Positions 45,093 through 54,100 of a stretch of 64,000 nt of DNA are shown here, piece by piece. Position 1 is the stretch's first letter; each line of letters opens with the position of its first letter. The notes beneath the pieces were generated by a model. The model worked only from the letters and a program-made list of their open reading frames with translations, had not been told where the DNA came from and did no database searches. The stretch lies in assembly GCA_963706785.1 (NCBI GenBank), contig CAVPNJ010000007.1, positions 24,482 through 88,481 of the forward strand, read 5' to 3'. Source of the DNA: Pollutimonas sp963706785 (lineage in GTDB: Bacteria; Pseudomonadota; Gammaproteobacteria; Burkholderiales; Burkholderiaceae_B). A program made the translations under genes and the position numbers.

Positions 45093-46163
45093 ATGAGCGC
45101 GCAATGCGAAGTAATCACCAAAGGGCCGAGTAAAGCCCCCATGAGCGTGTTCGAGCGTTATCTAACCTTGTGGGTAGCCTTGTGCATTATTGTTGGCATT
45201 GCACTTGGCCAAGGCTTGCCCGATGTGTTTCGAACCATCGGCCACATGGAACTCGCCCAAGTCAATGTGCCGGTTGGCCTGCTGATATGGGTAATGATCG
45301 TCCCGATGTTGGTCAAGATCGACTTCAGTGCATTGGATCAGGTCAAAGCCCACTGGCGCGGCATCGGCGTTACGTTGGTCATCAATTGGGCGGTCAAACC
45401 TTTCTCGATGGCCTTGCTAGGGTGGTTTTTTATTCGACACGTGTTCGCGCCCTTTCTTCCGACGGAACAACTGGATAGCTACATCGCCGGTCTGATACTG
45501 CTTGCCGCAGCGCCTTGTACGGCAATGGTGTTTGTGTGGAGTCGGCTGACCGATGGCGACCCGTATTTCACGCTGTCACAGGTGGCCTTGAATAACGTCA
45601 TCATGATCGTTGCCTTTGCGCCTATCGTTGGGCTGCTATTGGGAATGTCCTCGATCACTGTGCCGTGGGATACGCTACTGATCTCGGTTGGGCTATACAT
45701 CATCGTGCCGGTGGTGCTGGCTCAACTCTGGCGCAAGTACCTGCTCAAGAAAGGGCAGGCGACGTTCGACAAGGCAATGGAACGGATAGGGCCTTGCTCA
45801 ATGGTTGCACTATTGCTGACTCTTGTTTTGCTGTTCGCCTTTCAGGGTGAGGCCATCCTGAAACAGCCACTGATAATTGCCATGCTGGCTGTGCCGATTT
45901 TGATTCAAGTGCTATTCAATTCTGGCTTGGCATACTGGTTGAACAGACGGGTAGGGGAAAAGCACAACATCGCTTGTCCGTCAGCCTTGATCGGTGCGTC
46001 CAACTTCTTTGAGCTGGCCGTGGCGGCTGCCATCAGCCTGTTCGGCCTGCACTCTGGTGCCGCCCTCGCCACCGTTGTGGGCGTTCTAGTAGAGGTTCCT
46101 GTGATGCTTATGGTCGTGCGCTTGGTGAACCGCTCGAAGGGGTGGTACGAGGCTGGCCGATAA
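45093..46163 (+). CDS. Arsenite efflux permease, ACR3 family
   Basis: 356 residues from ATG 45093, immediately after the arsC stop at 45088-45090. Ten hydrophobic segments are apparent. The essential Cys appears in LLAAAPCTAMVFVWSRLTDGDP (about 131-152), and ALIGASNFFELAVAAAISLFG (about 298-318) holds the conserved Glu. It extrudes arsenite using the proton-motive force. It is often called arsB in annotations but belongs to the ACR3 rather than the E. coli ArsB family. Confidence 0.93.
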   Translation: MSAQCEVITKGPSKAPMSVFERYLTLWVALCIIVGIALGQGLPDVFRTIGHMELAQVNVPVGLLIWVMIVPMLVKIDFSALDQVKAHWRGIGVTLVINWAVKPFSMALLGWFFIRHVFAPFLPTEQLDSYIAGLILLAAAPCTAMVFVWSRLTDGDPYFTLSQVALNNVIMIVAFAPIVGLLLGMSSITVPWDTLLISVGLYIIVPVVLAQLWRKYLLKKGQATFDKAMERIGPCSMVALLLTLVLLFAFQGEAILKQPLIIAMLAVPILIQVLFNSGLAYWLNRRVGEKHNIACPSALIGASNFFELAVAAAISLFGLHSGAALATVVGVLVEVPVMLMVVRLVNRSKGWYEAGR

Positions 46164-46294
46164 AATGACCGAGTCATAAATGGCTGTAGTAGTGCGACCC
46201 ACGCCAAGATCTCGAATCCGCGAACGTTCGCGTGCGCTCACGACCAAGCCAAGCTGTAGGACGCCCCTGATTCCCTTCGAACCTTTTCGCTCAT

Positions 46295-47668
46295 TCACTT
46301 CCCAATACAGAAACTCGAGAATATTTCGCCGAGCAAGTCGTCGCTGGTGAATTGTCCGGTTATGGCGCATAGGTCGCCATGTGCCAGCCGCAGTTCTTCA
46401 GCAAACAAGTCCAGTACGCGGTCGTTCTGACTGGCGTGTTCGGCTGCCAAGGCCAGATGTTCGTTAGCGCTGGTTAAGGCCTGCAGATGCCGTTCGCGGG
46501 CAAGCCATGGCGATTCTGTGCTGGGATTCCAGCCGGCGATGTCAAGCAGCCTTTGGCGCAGGATATCCAGGCCGGCGCCGGTTTTTGCCGAGATTCCCAA
46601 TGCCGATGGCAACCGCGCTGCAAGGTCGTCCTGTGCGCTTGTCGAAAGCAAGTCGATTTTATTGAAGACTTTCAGAACTGGCGTTCGGGCCGGAAGACGC
46701 TGCGTGATGGCGGTATCGAGCTCATCGCTTTGCGTGCGGGCGTCTTGAAGGTGAATGATGACGTTGGCCTTTTCGATTTCCGCCCAGGTTCGGGCTATGC
46801 CCATGCTTTCGACGGTGTCGTCGGTGTCACGCAAGCCGGCGGTATCGATAATGTGCAGGGGAACCCCTTGAACATGAATTTGCTGGATGACTTTGTCGCG
46901 GGTTGTGCCGGCTATCGGCGTAACGATGGCGATATCGTCGCCGGCCAATGCATTGAGCAAACTTGATTTTCCGACATTGGGCTGGCCCGCCAGCACCACA
47001 TGCAGTCCTTCGCGAAGAATCATGCCTTGCCGCGCCTGCGAAGTCAGGGATTGAAGTTCGTCCTGAATAGCTTGTAGCGCAGATCGCGCCTGGTATTTTT
47101 CGAGGAAATCTATTTCTTCTTCAGGAAAATCCAGAGTGGCTTCGACCAGCATACGCAAATGCACGATGCGATCGCTCAGCGCGTTGACGTGCGCTGAGAA
47201 CGCGCCGCTTAAGGAAGCCATGGCACTGCGGGCGGCGGCTTCCGAAGATGCGTCAATCAGGTCCGCAACGGCTTCGGCCTGCGCAAGATCCAGTCTTTCA
47301 TTAAGGAAGGCACGATGGGTGAATTCTCCGGGCTCGGCGTGGCGCAAGGCCAGGTCTTTACCCGCCTCGAGGCAGTGCGCCATTACCCTTCGCAATACTG
47401 CCGGGCCCCCATGCCCTTGAAGCTCAAGCACGTCCTCGCCTGTATACGACTGCGGACCTTTGAAAAACAGGGCGATACCCGCATCGATGGCCTTGCCTTG
47501 TTTGTCGTTAAACGGCAAGTAATGAGCATGACGTGGCTTCAAGGGCGTGTCGAAGAGCTTGGCCAGGAGCGGGTCCAGATTCTTGCCGGAAATGCGTACA
47601 ACCCCAATGCCTCCGCGTCCGGGAGCGGTGGCAATGGCGATAATGGGTTCGTGAGAGCGGAGAGTCAT
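46295..47668 (-). CDS. mnmE: tRNA modification GTPase MnmE (TrmE)
   Basis: 457 residues. The N-terminal tetrahydrofolate-binding domain (PIIAIATAPGRGGIGVVRISG), a helical domain with an inserted Ras-like G domain (G1 GQPNVGKSSL, G2 PIAGTTRD, G3 DTAGLRDT, G4 NKID), and the invariant C-terminal CIGK are intact. It works with MnmG to modify U34 of tRNAs. Position between the yidC region and other genes is standard for proteobacteria, here separated from yidC by katA. Confidence 0.97.
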   Translation of the reverse strand: MTLRSHEPIIAIATAPGRGGIGVVRISGKNLDPLLAKLFDTPLKPRHAHYLPFNDKQGKAIDAGIALFFKGPQSYTGEDVLELQGHGGPAVLRRVMAHCLEAGKDLALRHAEPGEFTHRAFLNERLDLAQAEAVADLIDASSEAAARSAMASLSGAFSAHVNALSDRIVHLRMLVEATLDFPEEEIDFLEKYQARSALQAIQDELQSLTSQARQGMILREGLHVVLAGQPNVGKSSLLNALAGDDIAIVTPIAGTTRDKVIQQIHVQGVPLHIIDTAGLRDTDDTVESMGIARTWAEIEKANVIIHLQDARTQSDELDTAITQRLPARTPVLKVFNKIDLLSTSAQDDLAARLPSALGISAKTGAGLDILRQRLLDIAGWNPSTESPWLARERHLQALTSANEHLALAAEHASQNDRVLDLFAEELRLAHGDLCAITGQFTSDDLLGEIFSSFCIGK

Positions 47669-47758
47669 GGCATGCGTATGGCGAAAGAAGCGAAAAGCGT
47701 ACTACTATTGAATTTGGGAACGGGACAGTTAAACATAATAAATGTGTAAGGAAACATC

Positions 47759-48055
47759 ATGCCATACCTGATCGAAACCTTCGATAAACCGCACACACAG
47801 GCATTGCGTCAAGCGCTGCGCGACAAGCACCTGGACTATCTGGAAGAAAATAAGGAATTGCTGCTCGCTTGCGGCGCCAAGTTGGAAGACGATGGGACCG
47901 GCGGCACCGGAAGTGTTTATATCGTGAATTTTGAAACTCGCGATGAAGCCGAGGATTTCGTGAATGCCGATCCGTTCGCGGCGGGCGGTCTATTCGAACG
48001 CATAGTGATTACACGGTGGCGAAAAGCATATCTTGATGGGCAGTGCTATTTGTAG
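47759..48055 (+). CDS. YciI-like small protein
   Basis: 98 residues with ferredoxin-like fold features of the YciI family: RQALRDKHLDYLEEN (conserved His-Asp) and ETRDEAEDFVNADPFAAGGLFERIVITRW with the Asp-Pro-Phe motif. The function is unknown; the family has been suggested to include enzymes related to muconolactone isomerases. It is divergent from mnmE, convergent with katA. Confidence 0.88.
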   Translation: MPYLIETFDKPHTQALRQALRDKHLDYLEENKELLLACGAKLEDDGTGGTGSVYIVNFETRDEAEDFVNADPFAAGGLFERIVITRWRKAYLDGQCYL

Positions 48056-48073
48056 ATAGATCCAAAAAGATTT

Positions 48074-48101
48074 GAATGGGGCGCCGATAGGCGCCCCATT
48101 C
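48074..48101. terminator. Terminator shared by yciI-like gene and katA
   Basis: A perfect 12-bp stem, GAATGGGGCGCC-GATA-GGCGCCCCATTC. On the minus strand it is followed by AAATCTTTTTGG, good for katA; on the plus strand the tail is weaker (ACTTATGG). It is between two convergent genes. Confidence 0.85.
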
Positions 48102-48122
48102 ACTTATGGTGTGCGCAGTTCG

Positions 48123-49561
48123 TCAGGCAAGCGCCGTGATTGCCGCTGCGACGCCGGCACCATAGGCTGGGTCGGCCTGGGTGCAATGGAAGATGTGGCG
48201 TGCTTGTACGTCTCGCGATGCGCCGGAAATCGCCCTTGCTGTGTTTTCAAACAAGACTTGTTTTTGCTGGTCGCTCATCAGCCGGAATAGATTTCCCGGT
48301 TGCGAGAAGTAGTCGGTCATCTTCGCGGTGATTCCAGCGATCGGCAGCCCCTTCGACAGATAATGGCGGTTCACGGTAATCAGGCTGTTCCTTGCCATTC
48401 GCCTTGGGTATTGGGTTCATTGGCAGTGATTCGCCCGTGATTTCCATCCACCCTCATTGCCCCGTCGCGGTGGTAGCTATGGAACGGGCATTTGGGTGCA
48501 TTGACCGGAATCTGGTGGTGATTCACCCCGAGGCGATATCGTTGGGCATCACCATAAGAAAATAAACGTGCCTGCAGCATTTTGTCTGGCGAAAAACTGA
48601 TGCCGGGTACGACATTGGCAGGCGTAAAAGCAGCTTGCTCGACTTCCGCAAAGAAGTTTTCGGGGTTCCGATTCAGTTCGAGCTGGCCCACTTCGATCAA
48701 GGGATAATCTGCATGCGGCCAGACCTTCGTCAGGTCAAACGGATTCAGGTGATACGTGGCTGCATCTTTCTCTGGCATGATCTGCACATACATTGTCCAA
48801 CGCGGGAAGTCTTGGTTTTCGATCGCCTCAAACAGATCGCGCTGCGAACTTTCGCGGTCTCGCCCGACAAGCTCACTGGCTTCGCGTCGGTAAGATTTTT
48901 CATGCCTTGCTGCGTCTTGAAGGTGAACTTCACCCAGTGACGTTCATTATCGGCATTGATGAAGCTGAATGTGTGGCTGCTAAAGAGATGCATATTGCGA
49001 AAGCCTGCGGGAATGCCGCGGTCGCTCATGACGATGGTCACTTGATGCAGCGCTTCGGGCAGGCCGGTCCAAAATTCCCAATTATTCTGTGCACTGCGCA
49101 TGCCGGTACGCGGATCGCGCTTAACGGCATGGTTCAGGTCAGGAAACTTCAAAGGGTCGCGAAAGAAAAATACGGGGGTGTTATTGCCCACCAGATCCCA
49201 GTTGCCTTCCTCGGTATAGAACTTGATGGCCACGCCGCGGATATCGCGTTCGGCATCTGCCGCGCCGCGCTCGCCAGCAACGGTGGAAAATCGAGTGAAT
49301 ACTTGAGTCTGCTTACCGATCTGGGAAAAGATCTTCGCGCGGGTGTACTTCGAGATATCGTGGGTGACGGTAAACGTACCGTAGGCACCGGCGCCTTTCG
49401 CATGCATGCGACGTTCTGGTATGACTTCACGGTCAAAGTGAGCAAGCTTTTCCAGCAGCCAGACATCCTGCAACAAGGCAGGGCCCCGTGGACCGGCGGT
49501 TTGAATATTGGTGATTGTCGACGACGGGCGCGCCAGCGGCGGTAGTAAGCTTCTTCGTACA
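48123..49561 (-). CDS. katA: Catalase (KatA type), broken by several frameshifts
   Basis: A clade 3 small-subunit haem catalase spread over three frames. The N-terminus KLTTAAGAPVVDN is readable at about 49514-49555; then LLQDVWLLEKLAHFDREVIPERRMHAKGAGAYGTF with the catalytic His, RFSTVAGERGAAD, and the C-terminal part with the haem-ligand region LFSYGDAQRYRLGVNHHQIPVN, ending AGVAAAITALA. Indels are needed near 49520, 48890, 48390 and 48320; for example one missing base turns DAEASELVGRDRESS into another frame at 48890. The start codon itself is damaged, though AAAGGA at about 49567-49572 looks like its ribosome-binding site. Sequencing error and real decay cannot be told apart here, but the former fits the neighbourhood. 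Confidence 0.85.
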
Positions 49562-49763
49562 GGTGCATCCTTTTGTAGTTCATTGCTATCAAATCAATTT
49601 GCAAGCCTGACCGGGCGAGCGCCGGGAGCGCCGCCGCTTAACGGACAAGAGCTGAAACAAGTCTATAGACGCATGGGCGTAAAGTAAAATTGATTGATGG
49701 CAACGCCCCAATAGTTAATTTCTATGCGACTGTCATATTTGCTGCGTACTCTTGCGAAGTGGA

Positions 49764-49800
49764 GGCAGAAACGACAAGGGCACCTTAATGAGGTGCCCTT
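49764..49800 (-). terminator. Terminator after yidC
   Basis: Minus-strand AAGGGCACCT (49791-49800) pairs perfectly with 49776-49785 in a 10-bp stem, followed by TGTCGTTTCTG. It lies 24 bp after the inferred yidC stop at 49824. Confidence 0.7.
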
Positions 49801-49823
49801 GAAGTGAATTGCCGGATGATTGA

Positions 49824-51531
49824 TCAGCGCGCCGCAGACGTCCTTTTCTTTATCGAGCTTGTACATGATGTAGCGTTGCTGAGCGATCGACACAGCGTTG
49901 TTGACGCACCAGTACAGCACCAGGCCGGCCGGGAAGAAGAACATCATACCACCGAAAACCAGCGGCATGATCATCATGATCTTGGCCTGGATGGGATCGG
50001 GAGGCGTAGGGTTCAGTTTGATCTGCAGGAACATGGTCGCCATCATGAATGCAGGCAGAATGAACCATGGATCGCGGATGCGACCAGATCATGGATCCAC
50101 AGTATCCAGGGGGCGCCGCGCATTTCCACGCTGCCCAGCAACACCCAGTACAGCGAAATGAACACCGGTATCTGCACCACCATGGGCAAGCAGCCGCCCA
50201 GCGGGTTGATCTTTTCGGTGCGATACATTTCCATCATGGCAGCATTGAGCTTTGGCTTTGTCGTCGCCGAACTTTTCACGCAACGCCTGCATACGCGGCG
50301 CCACTTGCTTCATCTTGGCCATCGACCGATAGCTTGCGGCGGACAAGGGGTAGAAGACCAGCTTGATCAGCAAGCGTCAGGGCGACAATTGTCCAGCCCC
50401 AGTTGCCCAGCATGCTGATGCAGCCATGTCATGAGCTTGAACAGCGGCTTGGAGATGATGGTGAGCCAGCCGTAATCGACGACCAGTTCCAGGCCGGGGG
50501 CCAGTGCGCTCATGGCTTTTTGGTCTTGCGGGCCAACCCACAGGTCGCGCTTCGACAGCCTTATGTTCGGCCCGGGTGCGATGGTGCCTACCGATTCGAT
50601 GCTGCGAATGGCGTAAAGGTTGTTCGACAGGTCGCAAGGCTTCGTTGCTGCGAACAGTGCCTTCGGCGGTACCCAGGCGGTGGCGAAGTAGTGCTGCACC
50701 ATGCCGATCCAGCCGTTATCGGCTTGCTTGGTGTAGTTTGTCTTGCTCTTGTCGATGTCGCGAGAAAGTGATCTTCTGGAATTTTTCCTGTTCGGAGTAC
50801 ACGCGCGGGGCCGGTAAAGGTGCTGTAGAACGACGACTTGTCGGACGGGTCGTTACCGTCACGCACTAGTTGCAGGTACAGACGCTGGATTGACCGCTGC
50901 GGTTCCTGCGTTGTAAATGTCGTGTTCGACGTGAATGTCGTACCGGCCTTTGTGCAGCGTGTAGGTTTTGAGCGACTTTCACGCCGCCGGCTTCCGACTC
51001 GAATACGACTTTAAGCGTATCGCCAGTAAGGTCGTTTTGCGACGAGACCAGTTTGAATGGTGTTAGATGCGTGGGATAGCCGTCGCCTGAAGCTGCACCG
51101 ATTACTCCGGTTTGCGCCAAGTACACTGGACGAAGCAGAATTATCGAGCAATACCATGGGCTTCGGTGCCGCCGCCGGGGGCCGCGTACTTGAGCAGTTC
51201 CGCCTTGACCAGCTGCGCTCCCATGTGTGTCGAAAGTCAGATTAAAGACGTCGGTCTTGATGTTGACCTCTTCGACGCGCTGCGGCCGGCTTCGCCGTGC
51301 CGCCCGGTATGGCGGCGTCGGTACTCGCAGGAGCAGCCGTCTCAGCAGCCGCGGGTGCGGCGGTCGGAACGCTGGCGTCGGCAGGCGCCGGTGCTGGTGT
51401 CGGCAGTCTGGGTTGCCGGGCGGAGTGGCACCAAACAGCGACGGTTTGCCGTTATGTATTTGCCAGTTGTTCCACAGCAGCAAGAGCGAGAAAGAGAAAA
51501 TCATCCAGAGGATGGTGCGTCGGATATCCAT
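49824..51531 (-). CDS. yidC: Membrane protein insertase YidC, broken by many frameshifts
   Basis: The N-terminus MDIRRTILWMIFSFSLLLLWNNWQ is the standard first membrane segment. Pieces of the periplasmic domain (VEEVNIKTDVFNLTFD, THLTPFKLVSSQNDLTGD, YAIRSIESVGTIAPGP) and of the insertase core (LLIKLVFYPLSAASYRSMAKMK, MYRTEKINPLGGCLPMVVQIPVFISLYWVL, PLVFGGMMFFFPAGLVLYWCVNNAVSIAQQRYIMYKL) occur in order but in different frames. At least eight indels are needed to give the expected protein of about 565 residues. The stop at 49824 assumes one more indel near its end. It inserts proteins into the inner membrane, with or without SecYEG. Being essential, it is probably intact in the organism. Confidence 0.88.
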
Positions 51532-51680
51532 AGCGCCTGTTTCGAGTTAAAGCTGAGCAAAAGCTCAACAGTTTAACGTAGCTCACCTGAACTGATGATG
51601 AGCGGAAGATTGTTCGAAAAAACTGCAACCGATCAGTGTCGGACGAATTACACGAAGGGATGGCACGCTGGCCATCTACT

Positions 51681-51914
51681 CTATCGGTATCTATGTCTTG
51701 GTTCGGGCACGGGGTCATAGCCACCCTGGCACCATGGATTGCAGCGCGCAATGCGACATGTTCCCAGCCAAAGTCCCTTTAGTGCGCCGTGTGTTTCAAT
51801 TGCTTCTATAGTGTAATTAGAGCACGTGGGCGTAAAGCGGCAACTTCTGCCTACCCATGGGCTAAGGAAATATCGATAGAACCGGATCGGGGCAATAAGC
51901 AGTGTCTTGATCAT
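51681..51914 (-). CDS. yidD: Membrane protein insertion efficiency factor YidD
   Basis: 77 residues with APIRFYRYFLSPWVGRSCRFTPTCSNYTIEAI, the family signature with its Cys residues (CRFxPTCS), and the C-terminal CNPWCQGGYDPVP. It has an amphipathic N-terminal helix and is peripheral at the inner membrane, near YidC. ATG overlaps the rnpA stop by 4 nt. Confidence 0.94.
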   Translation of the reverse strand: MIKTLLIAPIRFYRYFLSPWVGRSCRFTPTCSNYTIEAIETHGALKGLWLGTCRIARCNPWCQGGYDPVPEPRHRYR

Positions 51915-52291
51915 TGCATGGCCCGGTTCAGGAGTGCATCGATTTCAGCTCGCACCAATCCTTTCAATTCGGTAAGCGTGTAAGGCCCTACCCGGGAGTG
52001 CAGTCGAAATACCAGATCGCGTGCAGGCAATTCGTGTCGCTTCTGCCTGAAAGCTTCGCGTATTACGCGCTTGATCGCGTTCCGAGTGACAGACTTCGCT
52101 GCGAAGCGCTTGGCGATAACAAGACCAAGTCTAGCGCAGACGACTTCGGTGTCTGCGGTTGTATCGCGCGGCGTGGTTACAACGAACAACGCCCCTCTGG
52201 CAAGACGTTTACCCTTAAGGGCAGACGCATATTCCGAGGGGCGGTGCAGGCGGGCCGCAGCAGGAAATGTGGCGCGCATATAGGCAGGCAT
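51911..52291 (-). CDS. rnpA: Ribonuclease P protein component
   Basis: 126 residues. The family motif RLGLVIAKRFAAKSVTRNAIKRVIREAFR (about 53-81) with the RNR-type signature binds the P RNA and pre-tRNA leader. It is slightly long at the N-terminus; the in-frame ATG at codon 5 (MRATFPAAARLHRPSEY) is another possible start. It follows rpmH by 37 bp in the conserved rpmH-rnpA-yidD-yidC order. Confidence 0.95.
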   Translation of the reverse strand: MPAYMRATFPAAARLHRPSEYASALKGKRLARGALFVVTTPRDTTADTEVVCARLGLVIAKRFAAKSVTRNAIKRVIREAFRQKRHELPARDLVFRLHSRVGPYTLTELKGLVRAEIDALLNRAMQ

Positions 52292-52328
52292 CGGCCGCAG
52301 CTATCGGCCAACGCTTAGGCTTTTGGGC

Positions 52329-52463
52329 CTATACAGCCAGGCGCTTACGGCCTTTAGCACGGCGCGCATTGATAACGGCACGACCGCCACGCGTTTTCAT
52401 GCGAACGCGAAAACCGTGGGTGCGCTTACGACGGGTGACTGAAGGTTGGAAGGTGCGTTTCAT
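52329..52463 (-). CDS. rpmH: Ribosomal protein L34
   Basis: bL34, 44 residues: MKRTFQPSVTRRKRTHGFRV at the start and RAKGRKRLAV at the end, fully conserved. Start ATG 52461-52463, stop TAG 52329-52331. It is too short for most ORF cutoffs but unmistakable. It is transcribed away from dnaA. Confidence 0.98.
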   Translation of the reverse strand: MKRTFQPSVTRRKRTHGFRVRMKTRGGRAVINARRAKGRKRLAV

Positions 52464-52552
52464 TGGAAATCCAAAATAAAAGAGCTACCAGAAACCCTGC
52501 AGAACAAATCTGCTTTGCGGCCCCGGCGATAGAAATTCTTGTAAAGCCCATC

Positions 52553-52581
52553 ATTTCATCAAATTTTTACAGATTAGTCAA
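52553..52581 (-). promoter_or_regulatory. Promoter of rpmH
   Basis: Minus-strand TTGACT (52576-52581, 5/6) and TGAAAT (52553-52558, 4/6) with a 17-bp spacer, about 90 bp ahead of the rpmH start. It overlaps the candidate dnaA promoter on the other strand. Confidence 0.6.
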
Positions 52582-52595
52582 ATGGTTAGCATAAA
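52566..52595 (+). promoter_or_regulatory. Promoter of dnaA
   Basis: TTTACA (52566-52571, 5/6) and CATAAA (52590-52595, 4/6) with an 18-bp spacer, upstream of a DnaA box at 52622 and the dnaA start at 52677. Confidence 0.5.
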
Positions 52596-52621
52596 TACTA
52601 GCAACAATTCTTAAGCCTGCT

Positions 52622-52630
52622 TGTGGATAA
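52622..52630 (-). promoter_or_regulatory. DnaA box in the dnaA leader
   Basis: TGTGGATAA on the plus strand is the perfect DnaA box TTATCCACA on the minus strand. It sits between the candidate promoter and the dnaA start, where bound DnaA would repress its own gene, as known in several bacteria. Only one perfect box is here, unlike the paired boxes at 35.9 and 38.6 kb, so this is not the better origin candidate. Confidence 0.8.
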
Positions 52631-52676
52631 CTATGCCTCCGACAGGGTAGAATCGAGGTTTACAGAAGTGGTGGAC

Positions 52677-54098
52677 ATGAAAGATTTTTGGCAGACTTGC
52701 GTCCAGCGTCTGGAGCAGGACCTACCTCCGCAGCAAATAAGTGCCTGGATTCGCCCATTAGTTCCCCTTGCGTTCGACGAAACGCAGGCGGTTCTGCGGG
52801 TTTCTGCCCCCAACCGTTTTAAACTGGATTGGGTGCGCAAGAATTTCTCGCATCAGATCGAAACCCTCGCTACCGAGTGGTACGAACGCCCGGTGCAGGT
52901 TACTTTCGAGCTCGCAGGTTCGGTTGCTTCCGCAGCTGTATCTCGTGGCGGTCCCGCCTCCCGTTTGGGAGCGGGTCCCGAACCCTCGACCGCGCCGCCT
53001 GCTGCTGCGGTGAATGCGGCGCCCGCAGCAGTGGCCTCGGTTGCCAATGCGGCCGCGGCTGAACTGGTGCACGACCGTTCGCGCTTGAACACCGATCTTA
53101 CCTTCGACAATTTCGTAACAGGTAAGGCCAACCAACTGGCGCGCGCGGCAGCCCTGCAAGTTGCCGAAAACCCTGGCGTTTCGTACAACCCTTTGTTCCT
53201 ATATGGCGGAGTGGGGCTGGGCAAGACGCACCTTATCCACGCCATAGGCAACGCATTGCTGGCCAATGGTAAGGGGACCCGGGTCCGATACGTGCACGCC
53301 GATCAATATGTATCAGATGTGGTCAAGGCCTATCAACGCAAGGCCTTTGACGAATTCAAGCGCTATTACCACTCGCTCGATTTGTTGTTGATTGACGACA
53401 TTCAGTTTTTTGCCGGCAAGAACCGCACTCAGGAAGAATTCTTCTACGCGTTCGAGGCCATGGTGGCGCAGCGCAAGCAAATCATTATCACGTCTGATAC
53501 CTATCCCAAGGAATTGGCCAACATCGACAGCCGACTAATTTCGCGATTCGATTCCGGCCTTACCGTGGCGATCGAACCACCCGAACTTGAAATGCGCGTG
53601 GCCATTCTGTTGCGCAAAGCTGAAACCGAGGGCGTCACCATGCCCGAAGAAGTCGCCTTTTTCATTGCCAAGCATTTGCGCAGCAATGTGCGCGAGCTAG
53701 AAGGGGCATTGCGCAAGGTGTCAGCATATGCGCGCTTTCACGGTCGCGAGGTCCTTACGGTAGATGTCTGCAAAGACGCCCTTAAAGACCTGCTATCCGT
53801 ATCCAACGGCCAAATTACGGTCGAGAACATCCAAAAGACAGTGGCCGACTTCTACAAGATAAAAGTCGCCGATATGTATTCCAAGCGCCGGCCCGCGAAT
53901 ATCGCCATGCCGCGTCAGGTCGCCATGTATCTTGCCAAAGAGCTCACTCAAAAAAGCTTGCCTGAAATTGGCGATTTATTTGGCGGACGGGACCACACGA
54001 CGGTACTACATGCAGTCCGGAAAATCGCCGACGCTAGGTCGAAACAGACCGAGCTGAACCATGCCCTTCACGTACTAGAACAAACCTTAAAAGGATAA
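52677..54098 (+). CDS. dnaA: Chromosomal replication initiator DnaA
   Basis: 473 residues from ATG 52677 (MKDFWQTCVQRLEQDLPPQQISAWI). Domain I (1-90) is followed by a long Ala/Pro-rich domain II (about 95-145), the AAA+ domain (YNPLFLYGGVGLGKTHLIHAIGN Walker A, LLLIDDIQFF Walker B, sensor regions) and domain IV with the DnaA-box signature GGRDHTTVLHAVRKI (about 440-454). The frame continues 18 codons upstream without family support. It is clean, with no frameshift. Confidence 0.96.
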   Translation: MKDFWQTCVQRLEQDLPPQQISAWIRPLVPLAFDETQAVLRVSAPNRFKLDWVRKNFSHQIETLATEWYERPVQVTFELAGSVASAAVSRGGPASRLGAGPEPSTAPPAAAVNAAPAAVASVANAAAAELVHDRSRLNTDLTFDNFVTGKANQLARAAALQVAENPGVSYNPLFLYGGVGLGKTHLIHAIGNALLANGKGTRVRYVHADQYVSDVVKAYQRKAFDEFKRYYHSLDLLLIDDIQFFAGKNRTQEEFFYAFEAMVAQRKQIIITSDTYPKELANIDSRLISRFDSGLTVAIEPPELEMRVAILLRKAETEGVTMPEEVAFFIAKHLRSNVRELEGALRKVSAYARFHGREVLTVDVCKDALKDLLSVSNGQITVENIQKTVADFYKIKVADMYSKRRPANIAMPRQVAMYLAKELTQKSLPEIGDLFGGRDHTTVLHAVRKIADARSKQTELNHALHVLEQTLKG

Positions 54099-54100
54099 CC

